Below, in pieces: positions 8,801-18,074 of a DNA stretch of 64,000 bases. The stretch is from Parvularcula marina (GTDB lineage: Bacteria > Pseudomonadota > Alphaproteobacteria > Caulobacterales > Parvularculaceae). Within the stretch, counting starts at the first letter, position 1; each line of letters opens with the position of its first letter. The notes beneath the pieces are model-generated. The model was not told the DNA's origin. It ran no database searches and saw only the letters and a list, made by a program, of their open reading frames with translations. The DNA lies in assembly GCF_003399445.1 (NCBI RefSeq), contig NZ_QUQO01000001.1:1671001-1735000 (forward strand), written 5' to 3'. The translations under genes and the position numbers were made by a program.

Positions 8801-10189
8801 TTAAAATCCGACCTGCTCAACAAAGCTGCGCGGAGCCGGATCAATAACTTCGATACCCGATGGACGGATTTCAAGAATGGCGAGGCCACGCTCGACCATA
8901 CCGTCCGAACGCAGGCGGAAGAGGCCGTCCGCGCCGAGATAGCCATTCGGGTTAGCAATCGTATCGACCGAGAACCGCGTCTCCGGCGGCAGTTGCGAGA
9001 GACGAGCTGTCAGAAGCGCGGCATCATAAGCGAGCGAGGCAAGACGGGCCGGACGTTCGCCATAAGCGCGCTCATAACGGCGCTTGAAGCCTTCGGCGAG
9101 CGAGGGGTCGGGCGCGGCGAACCAGCCACCATTGAGCGCCGGTTCACGGGTCAGCAGCGGGTTGTTCCAGGCCGACAGGCCGAGCAGTTTCACCTGCCGC
9201 ACATTCACATTGTAATAGGGGAAGAGCGGCGCCAGCGCGCGAAGAAGACGGCCCTGCTCCGGCAGCAGCACCGCCTGATAGCCGCCTTGCGAGAGATCAC
9301 CATTGACGATCACGCCCGTGCCGCGCTCGTCCTCCGGCGCGCGGAAAGGGTCATCCCCGTTGATGATGCTGCTCGCGCCTGCTGCCAGATTTGAATTGGC
9401 GTTCATGACACGCGGCGTCACGTAAGACGGCACAAATTCGTCATCGGCAAATTGCGCCATGCGCCGCGCCGGCTCGATCATCTTGTCAGCGGAGCGCTCG
9501 TAACGCTCCGTATGCACGATATTGCCGCCGCGATTATAGACCTCGGTCGAGAAGGACCGGGCGACGCGGTCACCGAATTCTGAATAAGGCGCCATCAGGC
9601 CGAACCGGGCATAGCCCTGCTGCAGCGCATATTGGGTGACGCGGGAGATTTCCGCCTCGGGCGGGAAGCTCAAGAGATAGACCCCATTCCCGGCGACTTC
9701 AGAGTCGGAAGAGAAGGCGATGACCGGAATATTATAGGGGCGGGCCACATCCGAGACGGCCGCCACCGATTCGGAGAAGAGCGGGCCGAGAATGATCTCC
9801 GCGCCTTCGCGAATGGCTTCTTCAGCCATGTAGCGGGCACCCTCTTCGGTGCCTTGGGTGTCTTTCGGGATCAACAGATAGCGTTTGTTGTCGCTTTCAA
9901 AGGCAACCATCTGCGCCGCTTTCAGCATGGATGCCGCCGCCGCCTCGATATTCTCCGACGGGTTGGTGAAGGGCAGCAGGATTGCGACCCGCACCAGCTC
10001 ATCATTCCGGTCCGCCTGCGGGACCGTCACGAATTCCTCTTCGCGGATCTCCGGCAGGTCAGGGCGCTGCTGTTCCGCCGTCCGGTCTGGATAGCTCGAC
10101 GGCCCGGTCGTTTCGCAGGCGGCAAGCGCCATAGAGCCGATCAGGACGGCAGTGAGCATTCGGAAATGGCGGCGGAAAGTAAGAACCAT
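8801..10189 (-). CDS. Penicillin-binding protein activator (LpoA C-terminal-like) lipoprotein
   Basis: A 462-residue protein from ATG 10189 (GGAAG eight bases upstream; TTG/ATG starts at 10207/10204 are alternatives). The lipobox is LAAC with Cys25. The rest is a type 1 periplasmic-binding-protein fold: VAILLPFTNPSENI, a GPLFSESVAAV strand, IPVIAFSSDSEVAGNGVYLLSF and LMAPYSEFGDR. Alphaproteobacterial proteins of this type, divergent from rsmI, are annotated as penicillin-binding protein activators because they match the C-terminal domain of LpoA. The TPR N-terminal domain of gammaproteobacterial LpoA is missing. Activation of peptidoglycan synthases is therefore an inference from the family. 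Confidence 0.85.
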   Translation of the reverse strand: MVLTFRRHFRMLTAVLIGSMALAACETTGPSSYPDRTAEQQRPDLPEIREEEFVTVPQADRNDELVRVAILLPFTNPSENIEAAAASMLKAAQMVAFESDNKRYLLIPKDTQGTEEGARYMAEEAIREGAEIILGPLFSESVAAVSDVARPYNIPVIAFSSDSEVAGNGVYLLSFPPEAEISRVTQYALQQGYARFGLMAPYSEFGDRVARSFSTEVYNRGGNIVHTERYERSADKMIEPARRMAQFADDEFVPSYVTPRVMNANSNLAAGASSIINGDDPFRAPEDERGTGVIVNGDLSQGGYQAVLLPEQGRLLRALAPLFPYYNVNVRQVKLLGLSAWNNPLLTREPALNGGWFAAPDPSLAEGFKRRYERAYGERPARLASLAYDAALLTARLSQLPPETRFSVDTIANPNGYLGADGLFRLRSDGMVERGLAILEIRPSGIEVIDPAPRSFVEQVGF

Positions 10190-10340
10190 GAGCGCGTCTT
10201 CCATCAAAGTGTCGGATATCCCCGTACACCTTAGGGGAGGCGTTAACAGGTCTCAATCGCCTGAAGAGGGCAGATATGTGAAATGATTGTGGCCAGAGAC
10301 GTTGACCGGCCCGCCGGATGGCGATCACAGAAAGGCCGAT

Positions 10341-11177
10341 ATGACAGATTTCTCCCTCGCGCCCGGCCTTTATGTGGCCGCAACCCCGATCGGCAATCTT
10401 GGCGATGTCACGAAGCGGCTGGCCGATACGCTGGCCGCCGCCGATGAAGTGCTGTGCGAGGACACGCGGATTTCCGGCAGGTTGATGCAGGCGCTCGGCA
10501 TCACCGCAAAGCTGCGCCCTTATCACGATCATAACGGCCCGCAGGTCCGGCCCGGCATTCTGGCCGCGCTGAAAGATGGCGCGCGGATCGCGCTGATTTC
10601 CGATGCCGGCACACCGCTGATTTCTGATCCCGGCTACAAGCTGGTTGCCGAAGCGCGCGAGCAAGGTATTCAGGTTTACACCGTCCCCGGACCATGCGCC
10701 GCGATTGCCGCGCTTTCGATTGCCGGGGTACCGACCGACCGCTTCTCCTTTCTCGGCTTTGCCCCTGCCAAACAGGGCGCACGTCAAAGCCTCCTGCGGG
10801 AGGTCATGATGCGCGAGGAAACGCTCGTCTTTTATGAAACCGGTCCGCGCCTTTCAAAAATGCTCCGTGACGTGACGGAGGTGATGGGCGACCGGCCCGT
10901 CCTGATCGCCAGAGAGCTGACCAAGCTGCATGAGGAAGTCGTGCCTGGCACAGCGGCAAGCCTTGCTGACATCTATGAGAGCCAGCCCCCGAAAGGCGAG
11001 ATCGTCGTCGTGCTGCCGCCTGCTGCTGCCCCTCAGCCCACAGAGGAAGACATCGACCGGTTGATGGAAGAGGCGCTCAAGACGCTATCCCTCAAAGACG
11101 CCTCCGAAGAGGTGGCCAAGAAAACCGGGCGCCGCAAACGGGATCTTTATCAGGCATGGCTCGGCCGGACACGGTAA
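10341..11177 (+). CDS. rsmI: 16S rRNA (cytidine1402-2'-O)-methyltransferase
   Basis: A 278-residue protein from ATG 10341 with AAAGG upstream. It carries the tetrapyrrole-methylase fold signature ATPIGNLGDVTKR at the N-terminus, CEDTRISGRL, LISDAGTPLISDPG and a PGPCAAIAALSIAG loop. RsmI methylates the 2'-OH of C1402 in the ribosomal P site using SAM. The C-terminal helix ends in KKTGRRKRDLYQAWL, usual for the family. yraN overlaps its 3' end by 22 bases, a common pairing; the PBP-activator gene is divergent. Confidence 0.96.
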   Translation: MTDFSLAPGLYVAATPIGNLGDVTKRLADTLAAADEVLCEDTRISGRLMQALGITAKLRPYHDHNGPQVRPGILAALKDGARIALISDAGTPLISDPGYKLVAEAREQGIQVYTVPGPCAAIAALSIAGVPTDRFSFLGFAPAKQGARQSLLREVMMREETLVFYETGPRLSKMLRDVTEVMGDRPVLIARELTKLHEEVVPGTAASLADIYESQPPKGEIVVVLPPAAAPQPTEEDIDRLMEEALKTLSLKDASEEVAKKTGRRKRDLYQAWLGRTR

Positions 11178-11557
11178 GCCGCGCCGCCCGTGAACGGGCC
11201 GGACGGCGAGCCGAATGGCTTGCCGAACTCCTCTTACGTGCGAAGGGATATTCGATCCTTGCCCGTCGTTTCCGCTCTGGCAAGGGAGAGATCGATCTGG
11301 TCGCTAGGCGCGGGGCCACGCTCGCTTTCGTCGAGGTCAAGGCCCGGCCCAGCCACGAAGAAGCGGCCATTGCCATCACCCCCACTGGAGAGAAAAGGAT
11401 TGCAGCGGCGGCGGTCATATTCCTGTCGCGCCATCCAGAGCTCTCGCCAGATACCATCCGCTATGACCTGATTACTGTTGCGGGCCTGTGGCCCAGACAT
11501 CACAAAGATGCCTTCCGTCCCGCCCCCGACTCACGCGATCCTGCTGCGCTCTTCTGA
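11156..11557 (+). CDS. YraN family (UPF0102) nuclease-fold protein
   Basis: A 133-residue protein overlapping the end of rsmI. It has the family motifs GRRAEWLAELLLRAKGY, then RFRSGKGEIDLVARRG and FVEVKARP, which form a PD-(D/E)XK endonuclease-like core (Asp and Glu of GEIDLV, Glu-Val-Lys of VEVKAR). The family is widespread, and its cellular role is not established; a link to DNA processing or ribosome maturation has been proposed from neighbours. Translational coupling with rsmI is likely. Confidence 0.9.
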   Translation: MARPDTVSRAARERAGRRAEWLAELLLRAKGYSILARRFRSGKGEIDLVARRGATLAFVEVKARPSHEEAAIAITPTGEKRIAAAAVIFLSRHPELSPDTIRYDLITVAGLWPRHHKDAFRPAPDSRDPAALF

Positions 11558-11629
11558 GCCCTTTTCCGGTGCCATGCTCATGCCTATTTTGGGCGCGACA
11601 CACATTCTTGGTTAATGAGGACCATCGAC

Positions 11630-12172
11630 ATGCCAGCCCGTCTCCTGCTCTTAAGCCTCGCCCTCCTGCTTTCGGCCTGCGTCACCAATCGCAGCCTTGA
11701 ATCCGGTGTGGCGGATACGAGCCTCGATCTGGCGCTGAAAGATGCCCTCTTCCGGGATACCAATTACGACACCTCCGACATCGACATCACCATCTTCGAG
11801 CGCCGCGTCCTTCTCTCGGGTACCGCTCGGTCGGTAGATGCCCGCCGCGATCTCTCGATGAAGGCCCGCTCGATGGCAGGGGTCGATGAAGTCATCAACG
11901 AAGTGGTCGTTGGCCCCCGGACGGCGTTCGGTCAGGGGACGAAAGACGCCTTGATCGACCAGAAATTCGGCTGGGCGCTGAAAGCCGATAACGGTATTTA
12001 TCGCGACAATTACCAGTTCTCGGTTTCCAATGGCGTGATCTACCTGCTCGGCGTGGCGCAGGGGCCGGCGGAGCTCGACCGCGTGCTCGGACAGGCCCGC
12101 GTCATTGACGGGGTCAAAGACATTGTTCCGCATGTCGTTTTCGTCGCCGATCCGCGCCGCTCAAAGACCTGA
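11630..12172 (+). CDS. BON-domain lipoprotein
   Basis: A 180-residue lipoprotein from ATG 11630, preceded by TGAGGA (ATG 11615 lies before that site). The lipobox is LLSAC (Cys17). The mature part has two BON-type units: ALKDALFRDTNYDTSDIDITIFERRVLLSG followed by ARSMAGVDEVINEV, and a second ending VIDGVKDIVPHVV. BON proteins (OsmY, DolP type) bind phospholipid and protect the outer membrane. The gene follows yraN by 72 bases, a common alphaproteobacterial order, and precedes comM. Confidence 0.85.
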   Translation: MPARLLLLSLALLLSACVTNRSLESGVADTSLDLALKDALFRDTNYDTSDIDITIFERRVLLSGTARSVDARRDLSMKARSMAGVDEVINEVVVGPRTAFGQGTKDALIDQKFGWALKADNGIYRDNYQFSVSNGVIYLLGVAQGPAELDRVLGQARVIDGVKDIVPHVVFVADPRRSKT

Positions 12173-12177
12173 TATTT

Positions 12178-12192
12178 GTTCTTGTAATGTTC
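12178..12192 (+). promoter_or_regulatory. LexA/SOS box (GTTC-N7-GTTC) upstream of comM
   Basis: GTTC at 12178-12181 and GTTC at 12189-12192 are separated by exactly seven bases (TTGTAAT). This is the direct-repeat LexA operator known in alphaproteobacteria. It starts just after the stop of the BON gene, 54 bases before the comM start, where an operator would be expected. Binding is inference. Confidence 0.6.
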
Positions 12193-12245
12193 TAGTTATT
12201 CGCTAAAACAACCCCTCGTGGAGAGAGCATGAGGGGAGGCCGGCC

Positions 12246-13799
12246 ATGGTCGCGACAGTCACGACCTTTGCCTATGAAGGTGTCGAGGCCCGGCCGGTTT
12301 CCGTTCAAGCCCAGGTCACGGGCGGCAATCCGAAATTCTTCATCGTCGGCCTAGCGGACAAATCCGTCTCCGAAGCGCGCGAGCGGATCTGGTCGGCCTT
12401 TGCCGCCATCGGGCTGGGCGTCCCGCCCAAGCGGATCACCGTCAATCTCTCCCCTGCTGACTTACGTAAAGAAGGCAGCCATTTCGACCTGCCCATCGCG
12501 CTCGCGCTGATGGCGGAGATTGGGGCGATCCCCAAAGATGCCGTCGATGGCTATGCCGTGATCGGAGAGCTCAATCTCGATGGCACGCTCGCCGGCGTGA
12601 CAGGCGCCCTGCCTGCGGCCATTGCCGCCCAATCCGAAGGACTGGGGCTGATCTGCCCGGCTGCCAGCGGAGCGGAGGCCGCCTGGGCCGGAGAAGATGC
12701 CGGGATCATCGCGCCCGAGAGCCTTATTCAGCTGGCAAACCATTTCAAAGGCACCAGCGTTCTGGCGCCGCCCAAACCCGGCGAGCTGATCCCTTCACGC
12801 GCCGCGCCTGACCTGCGCGAGGTCAAGGGACAGGAGACGGCCAAGCGCGCGCTCGAAATCGCCGCCGCCGGGGGACATAATCTGCTGCTCGTCGGCCCGC
12901 CGGGGTCCGGCAAATCGATGCTGGCCGCGCGCCTGCCTGGTATCCTTCCGCCGCTATCGCCGCGCGAAATGCTGGATGTCTCGATGATCCAGTCGGTTGC
13001 CGGGCATATCAAGGATGGCGCCCTGTCGCCTGACCGTCCGTTCCGGGCGCCGCATCATTCGGCCTCTATGGCCGCGATGGTTGGCGGGGGCGTCCGCGCT
13101 TTGCCCGGCGAAGCCTCCCTCGCGCATCGCGGGGTTCTTTTCCTTGATGAGCTGCCTGAATTCTCCGCCCCTGTTCTCGACAGTCTGCGCCAGCCGCTCG
13201 AGACAGGGGATGTTCGGATTGCCCGGGCCAATGCCCATGTCCGCTATCCAGCGGAATTCCAGTTGGTCGCCGCCATGAACCCCTGCCGCTGCGGATATGG
13301 TAAAGCTTCGGGCCGCGCTTGCGGCCGCGGTCCTAACTGCGAAGCCACCTATCAGGCGCGGATCTCCGGGCCCTTCCTCGACCGGATCGATCTGACGATT
13401 GAGACCCAGCCGGTTGCGGCGCTCGACCTCACCGCGCCTGCGACAGGTGAGACAAGTGCCGAGGTCGCGGCCCGCGTCATCAAGGCAAGGGAGATCCAGC
13501 TCGCTCGTTCCGCCGAAGCGGGCGTACCGGCGCTCAATGCAAGGCTCAGCGAAACCGCGCTTGATACCCAGGCCAGCCCCGATGCCGATGGTCAGGCGCT
13601 GCTCACCCGCGCCTGCGAACAGCTCAACCTGTCGGCCCGCGCCTATGCCCGCATCCTGCGGGTTGCCCGGACGCTTGCCGATCTTGACGGCAATGACGGG
13701 GTCGTCCGGCGGCACATCGCCGAAGCGATCAGCTTCCGGCAACGTGACGGCCTCTCAGCACCGACCGGAGAATCCGCCCTGCCTCGCCATGCAGGCTGA
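12246..13799 (+). CDS. comM: YifB/ComM family Mg-chelatase-like AAA+ ATPase
   Basis: A 517-residue protein of standard length. It has an N-terminal Lon-protease-like domain (VNLSPADLRKEGSHFDLPIALALM), a Walker A motif GPPGSGKSML (about 218-227), a Mg-chelatase insert (FRAPHHSASMAAMVGGG), Walker B VLFLDELPEF, and the zinc-like cluster NPCRCGYGKASGRACGRGPNC. ComM is a hexameric helicase that extends branch migration during natural transformation; in non-competent bacteria its role is less clear. The start has GGGGAGG seven bases upstream. The SOS-type box implies induction by DNA damage. Confidence 0.93.
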   Translation: MVATVTTFAYEGVEARPVSVQAQVTGGNPKFFIVGLADKSVSEARERIWSAFAAIGLGVPPKRITVNLSPADLRKEGSHFDLPIALALMAEIGAIPKDAVDGYAVIGELNLDGTLAGVTGALPAAIAAQSEGLGLICPAASGAEAAWAGEDAGIIAPESLIQLANHFKGTSVLAPPKPGELIPSRAAPDLREVKGQETAKRALEIAAAGGHNLLLVGPPGSGKSMLAARLPGILPPLSPREMLDVSMIQSVAGHIKDGALSPDRPFRAPHHSASMAAMVGGGVRALPGEASLAHRGVLFLDELPEFSAPVLDSLRQPLETGDVRIARANAHVRYPAEFQLVAAMNPCRCGYGKASGRACGRGPNCEATYQARISGPFLDRIDLTIETQPVAALDLTAPATGETSAEVAARVIKAREIQLARSAEAGVPALNARLSETALDTQASPDADGQALLTRACEQLNLSARAYARILRVARTLADLDGNDGVVRRHIAEAISFRQRDGLSAPTGESALPRHAG

Positions 13800-13880
13800 C
13801 GCACTATCCGTATTTCATGCACCTTTTGTTCAAATTTTTAGCAGAAGGTCTCGCCGGTTCGACAAAAGCCCGGAGCAGCT

Positions 13881-15770
13881 ATGTCACCGCCCAATGCGGT
13901 CCTAGATCGGATCGCCCTTTTCGCCATTCTGATTGATGACGAGAACCGGATCCGGTTCCTCAATGCTGCCTTGCGCGACACGACCTCCCTGTCCGAGGGG
14001 GATCCCTTCTCGCCGACAGACCTGCCGATCGACACCCGTCTCGTTCAGGGGCCGACGGCGAAGTCGAACCACTTCACGACGGCGATGCAGATCCGCAATC
14101 AGAGCCGGCTTGTCGAATGGAGCCCGTCGCAATTCTCCGACGGCGAGATTCTGCTTATCGGCAAGGATGTCACGAGCGACCGCCGGTCTTATGCGACCTT
14201 GCGCGAACTCGCCCGCTCCGCCGCGGATGCCAGCCAGTCCAAGATGCGCTTCCTAGCAACCATGAGCCATGAGATGCGCACGCCGCTCAATGGCATTCTG
14301 GGGATGAACGGGCTTCTTCTGGACACGGAGCTTGATAGCAACCAGCGGACCTATGCCGAGGCTGTGCGCCAGTCCGGCACCGCCCTTCTCGGTCTCATCA
14401 ACGATATTCTCGACTATTCAAAAATCGAAGCGGGACGTCTCGACCTTGAAGAGCACTGGTTTGATCCCGCCAACCTTCTGCAGGGGGTGACCGAGCTTCT
14501 GTCTCCGCGCGCGGCAGAAAAAGGCCTTGAGATCGCGGCCTATGTCGCACCGGATGTCCCCAAACGTCTTTACGGGGATGAAGGCCGCCTGCGTCAGGTG
14601 CTCCTCAACCTTGCCGGCAATGGCGTCAAATTCACCGAAAGCGGCGGGATTTCCCTCGAGCTGCGCGCGTCTCCTGCGGAGAAACCGGGCTCGATGCGGC
14701 TCAAATTCGATATTCGCGATACAGGCATCGGGATTTCGCAGGAGCATATCACTTCGATATTTGAAGAATTCTCGCAAGGCGACAGCGGCAGCGCCCGCAA
14801 GCATGAGGGCACCGGCCTCGGCCTGACCATCGCCCAGCAGATCGTGAACGCCATGGGCGGCACGATCTCTGTCGAAAGCGAAACCGGCAAGGGCAGCATT
14901 TTCGGCTTTGAGATTTTCCTCAACGCCGAGAAGAGCAAGACCATCGACGATCTTCCGCCTCATGATGATGTGACTGTCGTCGTCGCAACGAACCAACCCT
15001 TCCTCAAGCACATTCTCGGCCTGCAACTTGAAGCGATCGGGGTCGGCAAGGTCCTATTTGCTGACACAGCCGCTGACGCCCTCGATCATTTGTCGAGAAA
15101 TCCGTCTGCCACACTTTTCTGCGATCTTTCGATCGCCGCGACCGACGGCCCGAAACTCGCAGGCGCGTCCCCGCATTCAATCGTGCTCCTCTCGCCGCTG
15201 GCCCGTGGCCGCCTCGATGCATTCCGTCAGGCGGGTTTCGATGGCTATCTGATCAAACCGATCCGGCAGTCGAGCCTTGCCGAACGCCTTTCCCGGACTA
15301 CAAGCCAGTCCATTACCAGCCGTCCGCAGCGGTTGGACACGACGGAGGTCAATCCCATGCCCTCTACCCCGAACAGGCTCCGCGTCCTTCTCGCCGAAGA
15401 CAATCAGATCAACTCGGTCCTCGCCCAGGCGATCCTCAAACGCGCCGGCCACCATGTCGATGTGGCCGCGAATGGCCGCGAGGCGCTCGACACCTTCGCA
15501 CTGGCGCCATATGACCTTGTGCTGATGGATATGCGCATGCCAGAAATGGATGGCCTCGAGGCCACCCGCCGCCTCCGTGATTCCGGTGCGACCTTGCCGA
15601 TCATCGCCCTGACCGCCAATGCCATGGCAGCGGATCGTCAGGAATGCTTCGATGCCGGTATGGACGACTTTGTCTCCAAGCCGTTCGAGCCGCAGGAGCT
15701 GCTCAATATGCTGATCAAATGGACATCTGGTGACGCAGAAGATCGCCGCGAAGACGCCGCCGCATCATAA
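13881..15770 (+). CDS. Soluble hybrid histidine kinase with pseudo-receiver and receiver
   Basis: A 629-residue protein with no membrane segment. Domain order: a PAS-like region (1-105), HisKA with the [10 protein letters not shown] box (His130), HATPase_c ([24 protein letters not shown]), a receiver-like domain around 355-465 that lacks the usual N-terminal acidic pair (VTVVVATN) but keeps an Asp (LFCDLS) and the KP lysine (LIKPI), and a canonical receiver at about 495-615 ([17 protein letters not shown] with Asp550, SKPF). It can be expected to autophosphorylate and pass phosphate to its own Asp550, then on through a phosphotransferase. ATG 13881 has GGAG upstream. Its 3' end overlaps convergent hemW by 6 bases. 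Confidence 0.9.
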   Translation: MSPPNAVLDRIALFAILIDDENRIRFLNAALRDTTSLSEGDPFSPTDLPIDTRLVQGPTAKSNHFTTAMQIRNQSRLVEWSPSQFSDGEILLIGKDVTSDRRSYATLRELARSAADASQSKMRFLATMSHEMRTPLNGILGMNGLLLDTELDSNQRTYAEAVRQSGTALLGLINDILDYSKIEAGRLDLEEHWFDPANLLQGVTELLSPRAAEKGLEIAAYVAPDVPKRLYGDEGRLRQVLLNLAGNGVKFTESGGISLELRASPAEKPGSMRLKFDIRDTGIGISQEHITSIFEEFSQGDSGSARKHEGTGLGLTIAQQIVNAMGGTISVESETGKGSIFGFEIFLNAEKSKTIDDLPPHDDVTVVVATNQPFLKHILGLQLEAIGVGKVLFADTAADALDHLSRNPSATLFCDLSIAATDGPKLAGASPHSIVLLSPLARGRLDAFRQAGFDGYLIKPIRQSSLAERLSRTTSQSITSRPQRLDTTEVNPMPSTPNRLRVLLAEDNQINSVLAQAILKRAGHHVDVAANGREALDTFALAPYDLVLMDMRMPEMDGLEATRRLRDSGATLPIIALTANAMAADRQECFDAGMDDFVSKPFEPQELLNMLIKWTSGDAEDRREDAAAS

Positions 15771-16898
15771 GGCGCCAACCAGCCTGCTGATAATATAATC
15801 CGTGATCAGCCTGTGATCCTCCGGGATCATCAGGCGATGGCTCTCCTGCTGCACCATGCCATCGTCGAGTAGCGCGCCCGTGACGGACAAGACGGACGCC
15901 TTCTGCTCTTCCTTCAAGAGATTCAGATCGAGCCCCGCTACCTGGCGTAACCCGCCCGCAAGGAGCTCGATGAGCTGGGCTTCTTCATCAAGCTGCTCTT
16001 CATCATACCGCTCCTGGTGCGGCATACCCAGCCATTCACGAATCGTGGGCCTGCCCGCGATCGCAGAGCGCCCTACCTCAAGTGTCAGACGCCCATGCGA
16101 GCCGGGGCCGATCCCGATCCAGTCAGCGCCTCGCCAATAAAGGCTATTGTGTTTGGCCTCCGCCCCCGGGCGGGCATGGTTTGAAATCTCATATCCCGGA
16201 CACCCCGCCGATGCCGTCATCGATTGCGTCATCGCATAGAGCCCGGCGGCCCGCTCATCCGGCATGGGGTGCCAATCACCGCGCCCGACGGCTTTTGCAA
16301 AAGCAGTCTCGGGTTCCACCGTCAGCTGATAAAGCGACAGATGCGGCGCCCCGACCGCCAGAATATCGCTCAGCCGCATCTCCCATGCCACAAGATCTTC
16401 ATCCGGCAGGGCATAGATAAAATCGAGCGTATACGCCTCAAATGTACTGGCGGCGACATCAACCGCCCGGCGCGCCTCCGCCTCGCCATGGTTGCGCCCG
16501 AGAAACGAAAGCTGCGCATCGTCAAAAGACTGGACGCCAAGGGACAGCCGATTGATCCCGGCGGACCGGAAACCGGCAAAATGCGATATCTCCGCATCCG
16601 TCGGATTGGCTTCAAGCGTGATCTCCGCCGCAGGTGCCAGACCGAAGAGTCGATCCGCCGCCTCTATCAATTGCCCGACCGCAGACGCGGGCAGAAGAGA
16701 AGGCGTGCCGCCGCCGAAATAGATGCTGGCGAGCTGCCTTGACCCCATCCGTTCCCGGAACTTCTCTAGATCTAAGACATATTCAGCGACCCAGCGCGCA
16801 AAATCTTCATCGCGGCTGCGGGTGATTGTGAAATCGCAATAGGGACAGATCCGGGAACAGAACGGCCAATGGATATAAAGCCCGGTCTCTAAACTCAC
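15765..16898 (-). CDS. hemW: Radical SAM heme chaperone HemW
   Basis: A 377-residue protein beginning GLYIHWPFCSRICPYCDF, whose CxxxCxxC (Cys14, Cys18, Cys21) binds the 4Fe-4S cluster. Further family signatures are IYFGGGTPSLL, LEANPTD and INRLSLGVQSFD, with a C-terminal HemN-type winged region. HemW is a haem chaperone rather than the coproporphyrinogen dehydrogenase HemN; the early Phe in CPYCDF and the length fit HemW. It overlaps the upstream rdgB gene by 4 bases, giving an rdgB-hemW operon as in other proteobacteria. Confidence 0.94.
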   Translation of the reverse strand: MSLETGLYIHWPFCSRICPYCDFTITRSRDEDFARWVAEYVLDLEKFRERMGSRQLASIYFGGGTPSLLPASAVGQLIEAADRLFGLAPAAEITLEANPTDAEISHFAGFRSAGINRLSLGVQSFDDAQLSFLGRNHGEAEARRAVDVAASTFEAYTLDFIYALPDEDLVAWEMRLSDILAVGAPHLSLYQLTVEPETAFAKAVGRGDWHPMPDERAAGLYAMTQSMTASAGCPGYEISNHARPGAEAKHNSLYWRGADWIGIGPGSHGRLTLEVGRSAIAGRPTIREWLGMPHQERYDEEQLDEEAQLIELLAGGLRQVAGLDLNLLKEEQKASVLSVTGALLDDGMVQQESHRLMIPEDHRLITDYIISRLVGAL

Positions 16899-17521
16899 GA
16901 CAGGCCAAGCTCCGCCCGCAGAGCCGCCAGCGCTTTTGCGCGATGGGAATAGCCCGCCTTCTCCGCCGGCGTCATTTCACCGAATGTCCTTTCTTCTCCA
17001 TCGGGAATGAAGATCGGATCATAGCCAAAGCCGGCTACTCCGCGCGGCGGGAAGGTCAGACGCCCCTCGACGCGGCCCTCCGCGACCAGCTCCTCTCCGC
17101 CCGGCAGGATCAGGACAAGGACACAGACAAAGGCCGCGCGCGCGCCCATCGCCGCTTCATCGCCGCCAAGCTCCTTCATGATCCGGGAGAAAGCCATGTC
17201 ATAATCCCGATCCGGCCCTGCCCATCTGGCCGAATAGATGCCGGGCGCCCCGCCCAACGCATCGATGGCAAGACCTGAATCATCGGCCAGCACCGCGCCT
17301 AGCGTTAGCCCGGCCGCCGCCAATGCCTTCAGCCGTGCGTTGCCGGAAAACGTGTTTTCCGTCTCTTCTGGTTCGGGGAGGGCCTTGTCGATCGCCGACA
17401 GGATATCAATATCATCCCCACGGAACGCTGCCTCAAGCTCTCTCAGCTTGCCTTTGTTATGGCTCGCAAGCAGCAATCCGCCCTCCCTCAGAACGGCCTG
17501 AACCAATTTCTTTTCTGTCAT
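16895..17521 (-). CDS. rdgB: dITP/XTP pyrophosphatase (RdgB/HAM1)
   Basis: A 208-residue protein from ATG 17521, chosen for GAGGAG six bases upstream; the frame is open to 17572. The motifs are LLASHNKGKLRELE at the N-terminus, ENTFSGNARLKA, VLADDSGLAIDALGG, GIYSARWAG and the C-terminal GYSHRAKAL. The enzyme hydrolyses non-canonical purine triphosphates (ITP, dITP, XTP) to monophosphates, cleaning the nucleotide pool in the cytoplasm. It is translationally coupled to hemW (ATGA overlap). The promoter lies in the 97 bases shared with the divergent small membrane ORF. Confidence 0.94.
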   Translation of the reverse strand: MTEKKLVQAVLREGGLLLASHNKGKLRELEAAFRGDDIDILSAIDKALPEPEETENTFSGNARLKALAAAGLTLGAVLADDSGLAIDALGGAPGIYSARWAGPDRDYDMAFSRIMKELGGDEAAMGARAAFVCVLVLILPGGEELVAEGRVEGRLTFPPRGVAGFGYDPIFIPDGEERTFGEMTPAEKAGYSHRAKALAALRAELGLS

Positions 17522-17618
17522 GACAGGCTCCTCACTTGTATTGTTATTCGGCAAACCCATATTGAATAACATGATGGCGACGCAGGGTCGTCATCGCACC
17601 TGAAGGGAGAAAAAACTC

Positions 17619-17732
17619 ATGTCCAGCTCACGTTTCGCGTCGGTATTTATGTCGATCGTTGCCGTCGGCATGGTTGTCACCGTCGGTGTGGGCGTTCTTG
17701 CAGCGCTCGCGCCCCTGTCCATCGGCGCTTGA
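17619..17732 (+). CDS. Small 37-residue single-pass membrane protein
   Basis: An ATG at 17619 with GAAGGGAGA upstream opens a 37-codon frame: MSSSRFASVF followed by a hydrophobic helix (MSIVAVGMVVTVGVGVLAAL) and the tail APLSIGA. The strong ribosome site, a basic residue before the helix and a clean stop support a real small inner-membrane protein. I do not recognise it. It lies 135 bases upstream of the HTH regulator gene and might be co-regulated with it. A chance ORF cannot be excluded. Confidence 0.45.
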   Translation: MSSSRFASVFMSIVAVGMVVTVGVGVLAALAPLSIGA

Positions 17733-17867
17733 GAGTAACTTCATAGTGCCATGGATGTTGCGTTTAGGGCACGAATGCCCTCAATCTGGCCTATATTCAC
17801 GCTCAGGCGGGGGTGCACACCCGCCAATGGGCTCCGTAAACAACTTGGTCAGGATGACGATCGGGCA

Positions 17868-18074
17868 ATGACGATCAATGTAAAGCTCGACAGGATGTTG
17901 CTCGACAGACGCATGTCGCTGACCGAGCTTTCCGACAAGGTCGGCGTGACCATCGCCAATCTGTCGATCCTGAAAACCGGCAAGGCAAAGGCCGTGCGCT
18001 TCTCGACGCTTGAGGCGATCTGTGAAGCGCTCGACTGCCAGCCCGGCGATATTCTCGAATTCATCAAGGAGTAG
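17868..18074 (+). CDS. Small Xre/Cro-type HTH regulator
   Basis: A 68-residue protein made almost only of a helix-turn-helix domain: LDRMLLDRRMSLTELSDKVGVTIANLSILKTGKAKAVRFSTLEAICEALDCQPGDILEF. This is the YozG-like, Cro/C1 class of short regulators that usually sits beside a small membrane protein gene. ATG 17868 was chosen as domain start; the upstream AGGA is 13 bases away, so expression may be weak. The promoter region holds an imperfect palindrome (17806-17825). The 3' end overlaps the convergent LytTR gene by 11 bases. Confidence 0.85.
   Translation: MTINVKLDRMLLDRRMSLTELSDKVGVTIANLSILKTGKAKAVRFSTLEAICEALDCQPGDILEFIKE

Noticed and set aside
12954-13742. 262-codon reverse frame opposite comM
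   Set aside because: Antisense of a conserved AAA+ gene, with no motif of its own.
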